Part shown: piece by piece, positions 1 through 30,971 of the stretch
How positions within the stretch are numbered: position 1 is the first letter of the stretch
Layout: each line of letters opens with the position of its first letter
From: Gadus chalcogrammus
Taxonomy: Eukaryota; Chordata; Actinopteri; Gadiformes; Gadidae
Assembly: GCF_026213295.1 (NCBI RefSeq)
Contig: NC_079412.1
Coordinates: forward strand, 17,067,407 to 17,131,406
DNA: 64,000 nucleotides
Reading direction: 5' to 3'
The notes under the pieces: model-generated
Databases searched by the model: none
The model's input: only the letters and a program-made list of their open reading frames with translations
What the model was told of the DNA's origin: nothing
Position numbers and translations under genes: made by a program

Positions 1-299
1 CCATTTTAATATTTCGTATTTAATTATGAATCGGATAACTATACTCTCAGTGAACGTCGAGGGCTGATCCCTTAACAACGTTTCACGATATTGAAATAAA
101 ATGTTACAACGGATGGTGTTGATACACGTCATTTTTTGAGACTCGCTCGGGATTGGACACAATATTTTGCGGATGGAGGATTTAACTAATATGCATGTAA
201 TGGATAGTAGTGATCAACTTTAAAGTTTGCGTCGGTAGGCGTTGATCGGACCCGGGTCGGTTTGACGCGGTTAACGTCGAAACATTGATCCGCCGTCGA

Positions 300-395
300 C
301 GATCTGCCCTCTTCAGAGCTCTGCGAATATGATGATGTCATCGACGCCACTTTTTCCTGAAGTTATGGCGGAGCGCAACTTTCTAACTCGTTCTG
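300..395 (+). promoter_or_regulatory. raf1: Candidate untranslated first exon and promoter of raf1
   Basis: A short GC-richer island in AT-rich DNA ends at a strong splice donor (TCTG then GTGAGT, donor after base 395). It contains a CRE-like TGATGTCA at about 333-340 and an ATGGCGGA motif at 365, typical of vertebrate housekeeping 5' ends. Joining it to the acceptor at 1644/1645 would supply the missing 5' exon of raf1, whose first coding exon opens with a 3' splice site. The transcription start is not visible. If the join is right, the ATGs at 329-335 and 365 share one frame that stops a few codons into the next exon, so they form a short upstream ORF. This is inferred from the donor, position and composition only. 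Confidence 0.35.
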
Positions 396-1644
396 GTGAG
401 TAGGATCACAGGCCCGCAGCCTATTTACAGCTTTTATACGGGTTTCGGGGTCTCTGTAACGCACACAAATGTTAAAAGCCATCCACTTCTAACGAGTTAC
501 TCTTGGTCGAATTGATTTTTAATGTCCTCCCGTTTCCTTAAATCGATGCTAAACGGAGTAGAAAGGGATGATTGTGAAGTTCGCTGCAGGGGCCTACAGA
601 CCATTCCACGTATTGTGCATTTTAACAACCTCCTCGTTTTGATCGTCAAATAATTACATGAGTTGTTACGTAAGTACTTCTCATGCATGTTTTTCCCCCA
701 TGCTCGTTGCTAAAAGTGAGTATCCGTGGACCTGCTTGTTCTATTGTCAAAGGTGCGAGTATTTTACAATATGCCTAGCTGACTGGCTGACATTGATCTC
801 ACATACATTTATGACTTTGAAGACCATAAACAAGATTGTTACAGCGGTCTTGAAGGGCCGTGGACGCCCCTCTCGTTTTTGTTAACCGAGTAGTTAAAGA
901 ATATCAAGGACGAGAGCAACAAGGAACGAAATCACTGGCTGGCCTATACAATTTTTTGCCTTCTCTTCATTTTTTTTGTTCTGTGATGTTAACAGCAAAC
1001 GAACAACCCCATCGACTGCGAGCTAATGTGAGCAGATAGAATAAGTACAGGACTTATGTGGTAGTTTATGGCAGTAAATGAGCCCTTGAGTAGGGGAACG
1101 GATTATTGTGCATAATGCATATTGAGAATGCAAAGCTATGCGAAATGGGCAGGCGGAGAGACAGCACAACACACCGGAGCCTATTTAGACTGTATTTATG
1201 TTGGCAACAGTGGGCTGATATTAAGTTTGTAATGTTTGGGACAACTGTTGAATTGTAAAATATAAGTGGCTGTTCACCTCTCACTGTTTATTTTAAATAA
1301 AGATGTGCTTTATTCAGAGTTTGCCCTAGTAGCTATCCTATTTAACGTTCAACTGCCGTGTGCAATAGTCATAGCCAGTGATACTATGATGAGTCATGTA
1401 AAAATCTTCATTGGTTGCCTGTGTCAAAGGGTTTGTTGAAACCCTGCTGCAAATATATCCCGGCTGACCTCTGTGATCAGGAGTAGAACACAGACTCGAG
1501 ATATAAACAAACATTACAAATGCTTATCATTTATGTATTACTTAACTAACAAGAACGTCAACATTGTTCCAAAATGACTTTTTTTTTTATACTAATACTG
1601 AGGAGGTGATTTTGCGTGTGTTTGTGTGTGTGTGTGTGTTTCAG
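396..1644 (+). other. Probable first intron of raf1 (no other content seen)
   Basis: AT-rich DNA without a recognisable coding exon. It ends in a TG-rich tract (1614-1640) followed by TTTCAG, which is the 3' splice site of the first coding exon of raf1. Short open frames here show no family resemblance. Confidence 0.4.
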
Positions 1645-1669
1645 ACTATTAAGAGCACTCTTCTCGCTA

Positions 1670-10943
<9,274 letters not shown>

Positions 10944-11825
10944 CGCTAAATTGAGTTGTATGCCGTTTATTTTGAGTGTGTGAGAGCGAGATTCCCATAT
11001 TGTGACAGTAAACATAACGTCTAATAAGCCACTCGATGGTGCTGCTGCTGCTGCCGTGTTGTTCTCTGGCTGTTGGTGAGTATTCTCCCACATGGAAGAG
11101 CAGTGTCTGGGTGAGATGTATGTTGTAGCAGTAGCAACACGGTGTTAACTGACTTGGGAGCCCGGCTCAGACACGCCACCACAGGGTATTCTCTGGAATT
11201 CCCACCTCTGGTGTTGCTGTTGGCAAGCCTACCGGAAAACGCCAAGGTTTAAAAAAGAAAAGAAAAAAAAAAGTAAAGTTCGACGTGGTGGAAAAGCTGC
11301 ATGTTTTAAAATGTCAGTGTTTTAATATTTGTATGCATATATGTTTTGCTTGTGTCAATTATGACCTTTAGCACAGCACAGAGCAGATCCTGTTGAGCTT
11401 GGCCTGCAAACTAAACTGCAGATGGGATCTTGGAAAATATTATGCTACTTTCAGGATTAATGTGTTTTAATTTTCCACCTTCGCTTCATGACCGGAAGAA
11501 GGCCGTTGGCATAAATATTTATTCTAAATATATATTGTTTGTCGGTTCTGTTTCTGTTTCATAACACGCTGCAGAGATTACAAAAAACAATCAACATTAA
11601 ACAGCAGTTCAACTTCCCATACAGAAGTGTGATCAATCCCACTTAATCACTAGAGGGTCATCTAAGAATCACTCTTCATGCCTATTTCATGCAAAAATTA
11701 TGTTGAAGTTTTTATCTAGTGTAAATGTGAGGATGCTTCATAAACAAATGGTCTTAAACCAACCCAAATGGCATTTTAGATTTTTACGATCAAGATATTA
11801 TAATACAGACACATGCCCTATATTT

Positions 11826-11896
<71 letters not shown>

Positions 11897-12820
11897 GAGA
11901 TTTGGCCTGAGCAAAACTTGCAACAGCCGGGCCACCTGCATGGTCTCACAAACATTGTGTATTGTCTATCTATAAATACACAATAGTCGTGTTCAGCTCA
12001 ATACAATAACCATATTAACTAATCTTATAACGATGCTCAACGTCAACATCAGCATGGTAAATCTAATCAATTCAATTGTAAATAGCGATCTTTGAAAAAA
12101 AGAAAAACACGATAGCAGAAAAACACATCACAGTATTCCACAAAGGGGCGCTAGTTATCTTCTGCAACAGCTCGGCTCCCCATCGAGATAATAGTTTAAT
12201 TCAAGCTTTTCTTTCTGTTTCTCTCCCTGCTATCCGTTTAAAACATAAATATCGAAACAACATCTGTATTGATTGTTGAATGCTAAATTAAACAAAAAAA
12301 TGGAAAGAGCATTTAACATAACACAGTAAACTTAATGACACAGCTTATATTGCAAAAGAAGCTTTATTGCCGATGACATAAGGGAAAGATTGATGTAAAT
12401 TATTTTAGTCTATGCTATTTCTGATGACATGTTTCAAGCTAACCACAGTTATGAACGGTTTCTTCACCACATAATGGACAACACCATAAAAGGTTTTAAT
12501 GATAAGTTAAAGACTACAAACATGGCCAGTTTGCCATTTCCGTTTAAGCCAAGACAGTCCAAAGATTTACCTGGGAACATGTAGGCGTGGCCTATTTACT
12601 GTTCCGCCCCCTCCCAATATAACTTTTTGTTTTACCTGCGTTCGTCAGATGCTTCATGAACCACCTCCAGAACGCAAGCCCGTTTACCTTGTGTCTCTGT
12701 TAGAATAAACCACGTTGTTGAACATTTACCACTCTCCGAGTCATACCTAGCACGAGACTACCACAACACAAAGGATCAAATTAGTTTATTCCACATCAAG
12801 ATCCATAATGGATCTTTCCC
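10944..12820. other. Intergenic DNA between convergent raf1 and syn2
   Basis: No coding exon recognised on either strand. It holds the (GT)n tract at 11828-11895 and a TTTATT hexamer (AATAAA on the minus strand) at 12363-12368 that could serve a distal syn2 transcript end. Confidence 0.5.
11828..11895. repeat. (GT)n microsatellite
   Basis: Near-perfect GT dinucleotide tract in intergenic DNA. Confidence 0.95.
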
Positions 12821-14259
12821 ATGATTTATTGAATTGTTCTATGGTTTTAAAACAGTCCATCACCAGATTGAAAAGTACAGTAATTTAGTAAGCTACCATA
12901 TGACCAAACAGTTGCAATCTTGTACATATGAACATATACAAGCTCCACCTGGACACAGAGGCCAAATAAACATGCCCACGAATATTCACATAAAATAACC
13001 ACATCACCATTTCTTATAAATCCTATGATCTGAAGCTCACAGTCTAAAGCCTTCCTGCCTTTAAAATAGTAATGGCGTATTTCCTTAAAAAAACAAAAAC
13101 AACACATCTATAAAGCCTCAGGCATGGCTTTTACAAGGGTATTCTCACAGATACAATGGCAGTTAATACATCTTGAAAAATAATGAAATTATTGTCGAAG
13201 AATGACAGTTTATCAGTCAGCGTACTTGGCTGTGTGACCATTGACCATGTAAAATAGCCTCAGTGTCCACAACAACCTGAAAACAAGGGTTTTGGTTTAT
13301 GTCGATGACATATTCGTTAATATAGCTTCATGAATAAATAATGGAGGAAGATCTGATTTTAAAAATAAATAGTGTACTAAGTAAAATACATATATATATT
13401 AATATTGCACTCTTCATTTAGTCATGAACAGTGAATTATAATAAGGCAAAAACTTTGAATCTTTCGATGGCAGCAACAGAAGCTTAATTCCATGCAAAAT
13501 CTCAGCAGAGAGAACCACGAAAGATTGCACTGTTGTCATGGCAACACCGTCCAGAAAAGGCCCTAGGGGGGGGTCTTTCAGCACTTAATGACCAGTTTTC
13601 ACCTTAAACCTCTTCTTCCATTCAACCATAATACTACAGTAGAAAACAGCATTCCTTTGCCACACATTTGTGTCTGAAGGTCTCCCTGCCCAACTGACCT
13701 CCCAACAAGTTCTCTCTTAGATATTTAAACAGTTGGCTTCTGAGTGCAAAGAGAGTGAATAAAGTATTATTTTTTGATAAATTTGTTCTTTGGTTAAAAA
13801 AACTACAAAAGATTTAATTAATGCATTTTTCGAATTAATCTATAGAACGGAATGTGTCTATAGAACTGTCAGTCCATTGTTGTATGGAGGCCTACTAGGA
13901 GTATTCCTGAATTATATTCTTGCCATGTTATTGATAGTCAGAGTTAAAGTAAGTGAATTTATCAAACTTAAATCTTTAGAGAAAGGTGTTCTATGCACTA
14001 GCTGTCTAATGTTCATGATGATGAAATGTACATTTCATGTAAATGTATTACATAGTAGAACTAATAAAAATATTATTTGATGACACATTTACTCACTTGA
14101 ATCACAAGGTCCATAGATTGTAGATAGTTGCTGTGTTACTGGCGGTCAACAATGCGGTTGTTATATAGATATTTCAAAGACTTTCACCTGCTTTTGAATC
14201 AATCATGCAAAACCAACACCCAAGTCCATTTAGTACATGTATGAAAAATAAATAATATT

Positions 14260-14312
14260 CACACACATACATACACACCCACACCCACACACACACACGC
14301 ACACACACCCAC
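14260..14312. repeat. Interrupted (CA)n microsatellite
   Basis: Degenerate CA-rich tract with CCCA interruptions. Confidence 0.8.
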
Positions 14313-14483
14313 ATGTAGATACCAAGTTATACACACGTCCAACTGCACGACAAACCACAGTTTGAACAATATCGAAAAGGTACACAGCGAAACGGCGGGG
14401 GGTGGGATGTGTCGTGCGTGGGCAAAAGAATAAGCTTGGGAGTTAAAAAAAGAAAAGGGAGTAGGTGTTGGGGCTGTGTTTAG

Positions 14484-14494
14484 AGTGTGTGTTT

Positions 14495-14531
<37 letters not shown>
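14484..14531. repeat. Interrupted (GT)n microsatellite
   Basis: GT tract interrupted by TTTG in its first half. Confidence 0.85.
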
Positions 14532-14533
<2 letters not shown>

Positions 14534-14935
14534 GGCCATATCTGTGTCAAACCGGTGGCACGGGGCAGCACTGGACTTGGGGAGTGTAGGCACAATCTGC
14601 TTATTACATCATCAACGACAGCTTCAAGGGAAAGACTACAGCTAACAGGGCAACAGAGCGAGCGACCATTACAAGCACACGAATCCACGCGAATCAACAA
14701 GAAGACAGTACATTTGGACACTGCATAGAGGAAGAAAACCAAAACAAGGAAAACACCGCCAAATCCAGGCCAACCCAGCGCTGGTCCGTGAATAACAAGC
14801 GCCAACATTTTGGCTCTAGCTCCCAAAAGCCCCCCCCCTTTACATGCCTATGCATCTCGTGTTCCCATAATGTACGCCACTGGTTATCTAGATCTCTGGG
14901 CTCTACCCCACTGATGCTGCTCCTTCTTCAACAGG

Positions 14936-23937
<9,002 letters not shown>

Positions 23938-26900
23938 AGCTGCAGGTTGACAGAGGCTGCGAAGATCCAAAGAGAATAGAAGGAGAATACCAATCTGAAA
24001 AGAGCCAGGTGGTTGAAGGAAGTCCCCTTAATGCTAAATTATTCTGCTCAAGGAGCCTGCTTCTAGTGGATAGCTGGTGACGGTAGCTCGGTTTTTACAA
24101 GGCAAACTCCCAGCGAATGTATTCCCTCCCAGCTCAGCGGTGTGTCCTCCAAGCTCCCCCTCTCCAGAGCTGACGCTACACACGGCGTCGGCCAATCAGC
24201 GCGCTCACTGCAGCCTGCTGGATGCAGGAGATGCTCCATCTCTCCCCCGGCTCCCCCCTCCCCTCTCCGAGTTACGAGTGTGCCTTTCTCCACCACCCCT
24301 CCCCCATTTTCATTGGCTCACAGCCATCGTGTATCCTTTTCATCTTTACCACTGCAAGGGGGGAAAAAGAAAAAGGGGTTTCCAATCGAAAGTTGGGGAA
24401 ATAATAGAGGATGCACTACCTAGGTATCCCCCCTCCCCTCTTCCCACGCTGCTCATGCTTCGCCATCCGCTCTATCAGTGGTGGATGCAACTATGAGAGC
24501 AGGACATTTAAAATGGCTGTCAGCATCGCTCTGATTTTGCTATTGCAACAGGAAGAAGAGAAAGGCGTCATCAAGCCTCTCTGGAGGTACCGCTGTCTGC
24601 AGATTGCTTTTTGTCCTCCACAATTGATTTTTTCTTAAAGCTACTATAAATCTTAGGGATCTCGTTAGGAGATTCCCCTGTCTTTGAGGATTAGTGATGG
24701 AGAACGCCAATAAGAAGTGCTCTACCTGATTCTTCCACTTGACCATCTCTCCATCATCTTTATTTAGTAGACATGTTGAGTTAATATTTGCACAATTACA
24801 ATAACGTTGACAATGAAAGTCTTTCCACACACGTCTACGCTTCTTTCTATTTCAGTCTTTCTACTGAAATAGCCAAATTTAGATTAAAGTATCAGCAGTC
24901 ATTCTCTCAAGTATTGGGAAATGCAATTGCATTACATTTCCTAGGGATATTTTTTTATAGTCATATACTTGTGTATTAATTTGGATTTGCTGGTAATTGT
25001 AAGGGGAGATACTTTTGATTCTAAAATTATTGTAAATTTGCAATGGAAAAGTGACAGCTGAGTTGTGGGAGGTTTCCAAAAATACATATTTATCACACCA
25101 TTCTGCTTATCACACTGTGTTAATCTATTTTGATAAAAGGATAAGATTGAGTCTATCTAACCCTTGTAAAGTTTGATATTTTAGTGGTGCAAAGACAAGG
25201 TTGAAGGATGGAGCAATCTGTTGAGGATACCTTGATAGGCCAAAAATCTTGGTTGCTGATTATGCTGTTCCTCATTTTAGAGGTCATTATTTTGCACTTC
25301 AACACATCTATTTCCCCAGAATTGTATTTGGATAACTATTATTAAAAGGACATTTTAATCGCAATGGCATGTAATTATCTCCCTACGCTGCCTGCAATGG
25401 ACAGACAACTGAAAGGAAGCTGTAGCGAAACTGCCAACAAAATAGTAAGTAGGGCCCGAAAAGGGATTCTAGCAAAGTCAACCTTTAAATCGTCTTCTGG
25501 CACAGCTACTGAATCTATTGAGTCATAGATGAGCCATTTAGGGCATTTTAGCTACATTATTTTACATAATTTAAATGTAATTGTTATCATTAACAAGATG
25601 TTTCTTTCTTAGTAACAGAATTTCCTACTTCAAATGTATTCAAAGATTCCCTGCGACAGTCCTCAATTAAGACCTTCTGAATAACTAAAGCCCTTCATTG
25701 ATTCATAGAAGAAATGGTTTTCTCAAGTTGTTATTCTTAAGGAGACAGGTTTTAATGTTCAGTTCTGCATTTGTAGGCAACTATTTCAAATTATGTATGT
25801 CGGTTATGTCTTACCCTACATATGCTTCCTTTAAATTGAGCAGGCTCGTTTTACTTAAAGATACATAATTCGTAACATTCATATTCATTTCCTTTCTTAT
25901 TTTGATTATTGCTATGTCTAGAAGTGTAGGGCTTCTTGATGTAAAACCTTTCCTGCAGTTAAAATAAATATTGGATATTGCATCATTAAAATTTAACAAT
26001 ATTTGCCTGCAAGTCGATGGCCATTACACCATTAAGCATTTAGACATTGCAGACACTTTGAGCCACTGATGCCGGCTAGTGGTGGATCCCTGTACCTGTT
26101 GTCGACAAGGTTACCATCACTTACCACCAGTAATAAACGAATAAAATAAAATAAAACATTCCAGTGAATCTTCTTCTTAAACATGGATTGTTTCATTTTG
26201 AGAAAGATAAAACAGCCAGGGTCTTTGGATTGCACAGGCAGCGTTGATAAAAGACATAAAAATAGAGCGTTGAAGTGTGGATGAGATAATAGCTTACCTG
26301 AATTTTTGTCAACCACCGCCTGAAATGTTTTACTTTAAAATGTTAACTTTATAGCTTCATGACGTATACATATATAGCCTATATATACACACAATTTCTT
26401 AATGGTTATCATGAACTCCAACTGGAACCCTTTGTTTTAAAGTGAATTCGCTTATAGTATATTGGTTGTATAAGAACACCTGTCTGGCCGTTTTTGCTGA
26501 TATCTCCTTCATTTTTTATCCACCTAGGTTTTTATTTCACCAGGAACTGTCGTCAGGCTTGCATCCACACGCCACTCCTTCAGTCCCACCCCGTTCCCCG
26601 ACAGTCTCCTCTGACGACGAAACGTACGGAGCGGTACGCTCCGAATGAGCGATATTGGTGACAGAGAGGGCGGGACTTTCAGATCGACGTGTTTAGCGAG
26701 AGAGAGGGCGGGACCTTAGATATAGGCATATCCGGTGTGTGTCCCTGACATGTTTCAGATGCTTTGTCAAATCCTTAATCACATAAATCGATATATATTT
26801 TACTTTTTGTGCGTTACTCTCGTCCTGCCTTTATTGATGTCACTCTATGGATTGTTATTTGAATAGACAGCTCAAAGGGATATGGGACCGGAACTGGAAT

Positions 26901-27636
26901 TGCGATACACCGGGATAACGTTACACTTCAGGATCCTCTCTCAGCCTTCCTTTTGTCTGAAAACTTGTAGGCAAATTATACGGCTGTTTCGTCAATAGAG
27001 AGCTACCATACGAACATGCTAACGGCTAGCTAGCCGATCAAGTGAATACGTCAACAGCCCAAACAACAAGATAAGTTGTCGTTTTTTCAGGGTTTACGAC
27101 ACAACATCGAGTTTCAGTGCGATTGAATAGTAAGTTGTCATCAAAGTCGCGTCTCAGTTCGCATGCTTGCGTATTCAGTCACAGACTTGTAACCTGAAAA
27201 AGTTTACCACTCTACTGCGCTAAGCGCTTAGCTAGCGTCAACATTGCTGTCTTTTAGGTGGCTCGCACGAATCATATATTCTTAAAGACTCGTTATCTTT
27301 GGTGCTCAGTTGACATGGATGTCAAATATTATTTTGACGACGTTAGAGAAACATCGGCAATTTATATGAGCCCTCTAACCGTATGGAATAAAGTTAACTT
27401 AAACCACCTAGCATACACTATCACCAGGCTAGCGTTGTTTAGCTCGTCGTCTCACTTTCTCACGGTTAGTACACTCGCAACAAGAGCTTTGTGTCGGGGT
27501 TTTAACATTTATATTTATGTCAAAATGTCATGTCTTTCCAGATCTTTCTCTACACGGACGACTTCCCTCTGGCTATTTGAGGTAATATCGATGCTAGCAG
27601 CTAGCCGCACCGTGTAGCTCAATGCGGGTCACTAGC
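23938..27636. other. Divergent spacer between the syn2 and vgll4 start codons
   Basis: A 3.7-kb head-to-head spacer. The syn2-proximal part (24.1-24.3 kb) is C-rich and likely promoter or 5'UTR. The middle is AT-rich. The vgll4-proximal part (26.6-27.6 kb) has more CpG and probably carries the vgll4 promoter and 5'UTR. No coding exon is recognised. Confidence 0.45.
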
Positions 27637-30401
27637 ATGGACCTGTTGGACCCCCAGTTCCTGGATAAAATGAACAACAACATTGGAAGGCTGCATTACG
27701 AAGGTAATGTTTCTTATGATTAATTAATACGTCTTTGACCTCCATCAGACAAGTGGCTCATGTTCTCTTATATTTGACCTGCATTTCTTCTAGAGGAAAA
27801 CACAACTACTGCTATTTCACACATTATGCGTCTTGGCCTCACATATGGTATTGTATCATACAGGCACTATGGTACAGAAACCGCCAAAAGTGGTAATTAA
27901 AGTCACTATTGAATAAGATGAATGGTACTGCAAACATTTATTTTGAGAGGAATATTTTTGTATACTGCAGATCAAATTATGTTTTTCTTTTTTAACACAT
28001 TTGCACTATTTATTAAGGAGTAAATATGCATCTCCTTCTCCATACGTCAAATGTTTTTCACAAAAGGAAGTCTGAAACACACAAACAAAACTGAAATTAT
28101 ATACATTTACTTTCCACCATTTAACAGATGATCCATTGGTCAATGTTCAGTGATCTTTTTTCCAGTTACTAAAAATTGTGTGTGAGTTGTCAAGTTATTG
28201 ACAATGTTATAGAGCTGCGTTTGCATCTCTGTGGACTGCAGTGACTAGACCACTTCATTATGGCCTATCACATTGAGCCACCTAAAAAATATGTATGGCA
28301 TTTGTTTGGGCTTTTTTTGTGTCTTACTGGACAGGATAATGAACAGAGAGGGAGGAGTGGGTATAAGCACAGACGGGATGATGTAGACTAGAGCATAGGA
28401 CCACAGTTGGGATTCGAACATGGGTTGCCACAAGGTACATCGCCTACGTGGTTAGCACACTAGTGGGTTGAGCCACTGAGGTGCGAGACGCTCGTATTCT
28501 TTCAGAGATTGCAATGGAGTAAACCAGACCCCAACTTGCAGTTCTAGCAATCTAGAAAGTAGTAGAAAGTAACCTGGTGATGTGCTGCTGAAATAGGCTC
28601 ATGGGAGTACAGGAAGAACGCTATAAAATGTGTTTGTGCTATTTCCCTCGAGCATAGCGATCATTTTCAACCCCCTGAAAAGCTGTGTCAATTGTTCTCC
28701 ATCTGCTTAAGTTGTCTGTAACATCTGAGAATGAGAGAACTCCACTGTAGCTTGTGAACGTCGCCCTACCTCTACAGGTGACGCCAGGATACCCTCGCTG
28801 CCCAGCACCATGCCCCACATGAGAACAGGCCCTCCGCCCATCTGTCCAAGCAAAAGGAAGTACGGCGAGGAGAAGATGGACGACCACATCGAGTGTGACA
28901 CGGACCATGGCAACAAAATGAGCAGGCTCTTTGCAACACAACTGTAAGTGCATGTTCACAAAGTCCTTTATGGTGTTAAACTTGGGTGGAGACTGCTGCT
29001 ATTTATCTCAACATATTTATACTTTTACATTTTCTAGCATGTTTTGTTCGGTTTTGTTGATGCGTGTTTGTAAAAGATTAGATTGAGAGCTACACACTAT
29101 TATTTAGGCTGACCACAGTCCCCACTAAACGGAATCATTAACGACGAAAGTTATGACGGAAATGAGGAAACCCTCAAGGATTCTCTTTTACACTCTGCTT
29201 ACTGGAATTGGTAGGCATGCTGGACATGCACTCTGTGATGTGGGATTCAAACTGTGGTGGTCCAGCCACATCACAAGTAAAGGGTGTTCCTTGAGCGGTC
29301 CATGCGCCAACGCAGCCCGCTTTCATTAAGCAGAGGCCCGCGCATTCAGACGCCTGACATCAAAGGGGTCAGATTAAAGCGCCTCCAGGAATAGACAGAG
29401 CGATGGGGGTCTTGTGTGTTGGCTCACGGGGGCGCTGATCTGCCACTCTCTTAATCAAGAGCCCAGCATTCTGGCGGAGACAATCGCAACGAACACTGGA
29501 GCCTCAATCACAGCCCCGCCGAGTGCATCACGTCCTCCTCCAACGGGCTGTACCACCGGTACGGCTCCGCCCCCGACTACGCCATGGAGCAGCCCCTCGC
29601 TTTAACCAAAAGCAGCCCCCCCTCGGGGATGGGGGGCGGAGAGAGGTCTGGATTTGCTGGTCCAGCGGAGCGCCAACAGGTATGTTCGTTTTGAGGCTAC
29701 AAGGTAGTTTGAGGTTGGTTTTCATACCGCAGTTTAGAGATATTATCAATAAGACTGTCTAGGTCTAATATTTGAACACATGGTAGCACCTACCCCGGTA
29801 GATAAGAGGAGGTAGCACAACTCCTCCACGAGCTGAGTTGCAAAACGTACCAGAGTCAAACTGAGCTTTATCTCAAGACTTCTAATTTGCACCTCTGATA
29901 GAGTCCACCTCTGTTTGTTATCTTAGGTCTGCTTAATCATTTGCGCTTTTGTTTGTTTCTCGCCACATCTGACCGGGACGATTCTCCCTTGCAGAACCGC
30001 CCCTCTGTCATCACCTGCGCCCCGGCCAGCAGCCGGAACTGCAACATGTCTCAGTGCCACATGAACGGCTGCCCCCCCAACCCAGCAGCCGACCAGAGAA
30101 AGGCCAACGGTACACATTCAACCAATGTCCAGTCTTTATTCTTTTGTTATTCTCGGTTTCTTTGAATGTTCTGACCGTGAACTCTCCCTCCCTCCCTCCA
30201 GTCAACACCGTCTGCGACCCCGTGATCGAGGAGCACTTCCGCCGCAGCCTGGGGAAGAACTACAAGGAGCCCGAGCCCGTCCCCCGGCCGGTGTCCATCA
30301 CCGACTCGGTGGACGACCACTTCGCCAAAGCCCTGGGGGAGACCTGGCTGCAGATCAAGGCCAAGGGCGGGGGCCCGCAGAGCCCCGAGTCCGACTCGTG
30401 A
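27637..30401 (+). CDS. vgll4: Vestigial-like family member 4 (TEAD co-repressor), 5 coding exons, 255 aa
   Basis: Nuclear cofactor that competes with YAP/TAZ for TEAD factors in Hippo signalling. Exons: 27637-27703, 28778-28943, 29460-29679, 29995-30109, 30202-30401, totalling 768 nt in frame. The N-terminus MDLLDPQFLDKMNNNIG matches the human VGLL4 form. Then come GPPPICPSKRK (a basic, NLS-like segment), MEQPLALTK and NRPSVITC, and two TDU motifs near the C-terminus: VIEEHFRRSLG (about 197-207) and VDDHFAKALG (about 226-235), the TEAD-binding elements. An in-frame ATG five codons upstream (27622) could extend the N-terminus; the chosen one has A at -3 and G at +4. The protein stops soon after QSPESDS, so it lacks most of the Ser-rich tail seen in human. 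The exon 3 acceptor (AATCAAG at 29459) is chosen by frame and is the least certain boundary. Confidence 0.95.
28285..28486 (-). mobile_element. tRNA-derived SINE in vgll4 intron 1
   Basis: On the minus strand the element begins near 28486 with an A-box-like TGGCTCAACCCACTAG and a B-box-like TGTTCGAATCC (about 28420-28410). It ends in a tail resembling the common fish SINE 3' end (CTGTCCAGTAAGACAC, then A-rich and GCCCAAAC). Head, box spacing and tail together support a fish tRNA-SINE. Exact family and target-site duplications were not determined. Confidence 0.6.
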
Positions 30402-30914
30402 GGCGGTAGGGGAGGCGGCCCCCTCGCTGGACGGCCGTGCTGAATCACAGTGGCTCCCTCCAGGGGCCGCCGTGCCCGCCTAGCACCAGAGGGCTGTGAG
30501 TATTGTAAGAGAAGTGTTAGAGTGGAACTTGCCTGTAGAGGTGGGTCATGTGTGGGCCTTGAGGGTCTGAACAAAATTCACACGTGGTCTTTGTTTCTTT
30601 TTTTGTTGTCAAGAAGGGGTGTACGTGTCCTAAAGTGTGGACCCTCCATGATTGATTGTCCCGCGTTGGGGGGACTGTACAATCGGATAACATTTTTTGC
30701 TTCACACTAAGAAACGTCTGAACACGTTCTGTATTAACTGCTCTTCTCCTGCCTTGTGAACCAAAGAAATCTCCCCCCCCCCCCTTCCCTCCAAACATAC
30801 ACAAGCCATAGGTTTGGCTCATCTGTGCATAGCTCAAACTTTCTTTCACCCTATGTAGAGCCCTTCTTCTCATAAAGCTTTGGTTTCTTTCTTTTTTTTT
30901 ATTGTTATTATTTG

Positions 30915-30971
<57 letters not shown>

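Larger units (their letters stand above)
12825..14935 (-). other. syn2: Probable syn2 3' untranslated region
   Basis: This stretch lies downstream of the syn2 TGA on the minus strand. The first AATAAA met in the transcript direction is at 12830-12825, with another at 12790-12785, so the transcript may end near 12.8 kb. It contains (CA)n-like sequence at 14260-14312 and (GT)n at 14484-14531. No synapsin domain E exon was recognised here. The boundary is inferred from the hexamers only. Confidence 0.4.

Noticed and set aside
28409..28420. B-box-like TGTTCGAATCC as a possible tRNA gene
   Set aside because: The surrounding sequence does not form a complete cloverleaf and is followed by a SINE-type tail, so it is called a tRNA-derived SINE. 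The same applies to 17746-17757.
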